From an uncultured Clostridium sp. (GTDB taxonomy: Bacteria > Bacillota > Clostridia > Lachnospirales > Lachnospiraceae): a stretch of DNA of 64,000 bases. The stretch lies in assembly GCA_945917985.1 (NCBI GenBank), contig CAMEIH010000007.1, positions 1 to 64,000 of the forward strand, written 5' to 3'. Of the stretch, positions 63,104-64,000 are shown in pieces. Below the pieces are notes generated by a model, which saw nothing but the letters and a program-made list of their open reading frames with translations, ran no database searches and was not told the origin of the DNA. Every line of letters begins with the position of its first letter. The first letter of the stretch is position 1. A program made the translations under genes and the position numbers.

Positions 63104-63152
63104 AAGCCTGTTGACCAATGTCATTAAGTTAACATTGCAAGAAGGCAGGCTC
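63104..63152. other. Nested inverted repeats before the transposase gene
   Basis: AGCCTG ... CAGGCT enclose CAATGT-CATTAAGTTA-ACATTG. This might be an insertion-sequence end or another terminator-like structure. A tiny 18-codon frame (63100-63156) runs through it; I do not claim it as a gene. Confidence 0.3.
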
Positions 63153-63163
63153 TAAAGAAACAT

Positions 63164-63194
63164 AGCAGGAAAGCGAATAGCTTTCCTGCTTTTT
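63164..63194. terminator. Terminator between MarR gene and transposase
   Basis: GCAGGAAAGC (63165-63174), GAATA loop, GCTTTCCTGC (63180-63189), then TTTTT. Confidence 0.85.
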
Positions 63195-63261
63195 CTGTAT
63201 TTATGATACACAAATAAGACAGATTCACATCTGCCTAAAATAATTATTCATTTCATGTGTT

Positions 63262-64000
63262 TTATGCTACTCTATAAAGGAAACCATGAAATATTTTTGC
63301 TGTTAGCTTTCGTTCCCGGTGCCTATCGGGTCTAATAGGAATAATGTTTCTTGCAATAATGGTTTCTAAATTGGGTGATGTTGTTTTTCCCTGATAGAAT
63401 AATCTACACATATGTGCCGCAACTGAAAAATTGGCTTTATAAGTGTATTTTCTTTGCTTCTTTTCAATGACTACGTGCGAGGTAATCATTTCTGCAAAGT
63501 TGTACATTATCAGATGTGCATAGATTTCTTGATGGATACACATCACCTTTTTTGAATGAAAATCAAGCATTCCAATCGTATACTTTAAGTCTCGAAAAGA
63601 TGTTTCAATTCCCCAGCGTGAAGAATAAAGTTCCTTCAGCTTATTGGGTGGATATTTATCTATATCTAAATTTGTGAGTACTGTTTCATATGAGTCATCA
63701 GATATTTTAAATCTTACAACTCTAAAATCGAGTTCATAATACTGTAGTGGATCGGATTTCCTGAGTTTTATATCTAAATAGTCAAAAGACGTACTGTGAG
63801 GAATCAATTTATAATGATTCTTATCTTTTATATATCGTTCTTTCATTTCGTTAGTTTGTTTTCTAGATAACTTAAGAGAAATCGGGACATCAAATACATC
63901 ACAAGGAGGAATTTCTAATCCATTTTTTATGCCATTAACGCCATCTTTTATGCGTATCAGAAAATACCATCCCTTTTCCTTTATATGAGCCATGTTGTTG
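63262..64000 (-). mobile_element. IS4-type DDE transposase, C-terminal part (cut by window edge)
   Basis: At least 246 residues open to the window end; the first ATG (63993) is internal, as the frame continues upstream with Asn-Asn. YSSRWGIETSFRDLKYTIGM carries the Y-x2-R-x3-E-x6-K signature of IS4-family transposases, with the catalytic Glu. The C-terminal part is intact to its stop. Terminal repeats could not be confirmed; the 3' side would lie between about 63100 and 63260. Confidence 0.85.

Overview
This window is a chromosomal segment from an endospore-forming Firmicute of the class Clostridia, most likely family Lachnospiraceae. The grounds are a complete spoIIIAA-AH operon, spoIVB, a SpoIIM-like gene, a Spo0A-type DNA-binding protein and a CotF-like coat pair, together with Gram-positive housekeeping genes (RemA, RNase Y, NlpC/P60, RqcH, Bacillus-type LexA boxes) and short intergenic gaps with AGGAGG-type ribosome binding sites. 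No rRNA, tRNA or CRISPR array was seen.

Layout. 1-7.8 kb: end of the nrnA-truB-ribF translation/cofactor cluster, a secreted NlpC/P60 hydrolase, a chemoreceptor on the minus strand, then rpsO-pnp. 7.9-13.1 kb: the spoIIIA operon, which builds the mother cell-to-forespore feeding channel, behind a sigma-E-like promoter. 13.1-17.1 kb: deoB, prfC and a transglutaminase-like lipoprotein. 17.2-27.6 kb: a classic Clostridial run asp23-nusB-xseA-xseB-ispA-dxs-tlyA-nadK-argR-recN-spoIVB. 27.7-37.6 kb: an accessory block placed where spo0A normally follows spoIVB. It holds a TetR/FAD-oxidoreductase pair, an AraC/GNAT pair, and a divergent envelope locus. 37.7-42.1 kb: a receiver-less Spo0A-like protein, glgA, a SpoVB/MurJ-like flippase and two small coat-type proteins. 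42.2-49.5 kb: rqcH (minus), then yicC-remA-gmk-rpoZ-rimO-pgsA-pncC and an anchored acidic protein. 49.8-53.2 kb: SOS-controlled recA-recX, then rny. 53.2-53.6 kb: a noncoding block of duplicated and inverted repeats. 53.6-62.4 kb: an aminotransferase, a NUDIX hydrolase, SpoIIM-like, DAHP synthase (minus), hisS, an Sfp-type transferase, an AraC regulator (minus) divergent from a GH31 glycosidase. 62.6-64 kb: a MarR regulator and a transposase cut by the window edge.

The most interesting region is 31.3-37.6 kb. A multi-membrane protein with the Cys/Arg/His arrangement of exosortases is encoded directly downstream of a secreted VIT-VWA protein whose C-terminus looks like an exosortase sorting tail. 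Divergently transcribed from them is a tightly packed four-gene set (MFS-type transporter, small membrane protein, secreted protein with C-terminal membrane anchor, S66 peptidase). The anchored protein shares a Pro-Ala-Asp motif just before its terminal membrane helix with the VIT-VWA protein. Between the two divergent promoters lie six GCATCA-like units in strict 11-bp register, the layout of OmpR/PhoB-type response-regulator boxes. I propose that this is one co-regulated surface-protein processing system. The receiver-less Spo0A at 37.7 kb is the second notable feature.

All assignments come from reading motifs and context. No database search or folding computation was run.
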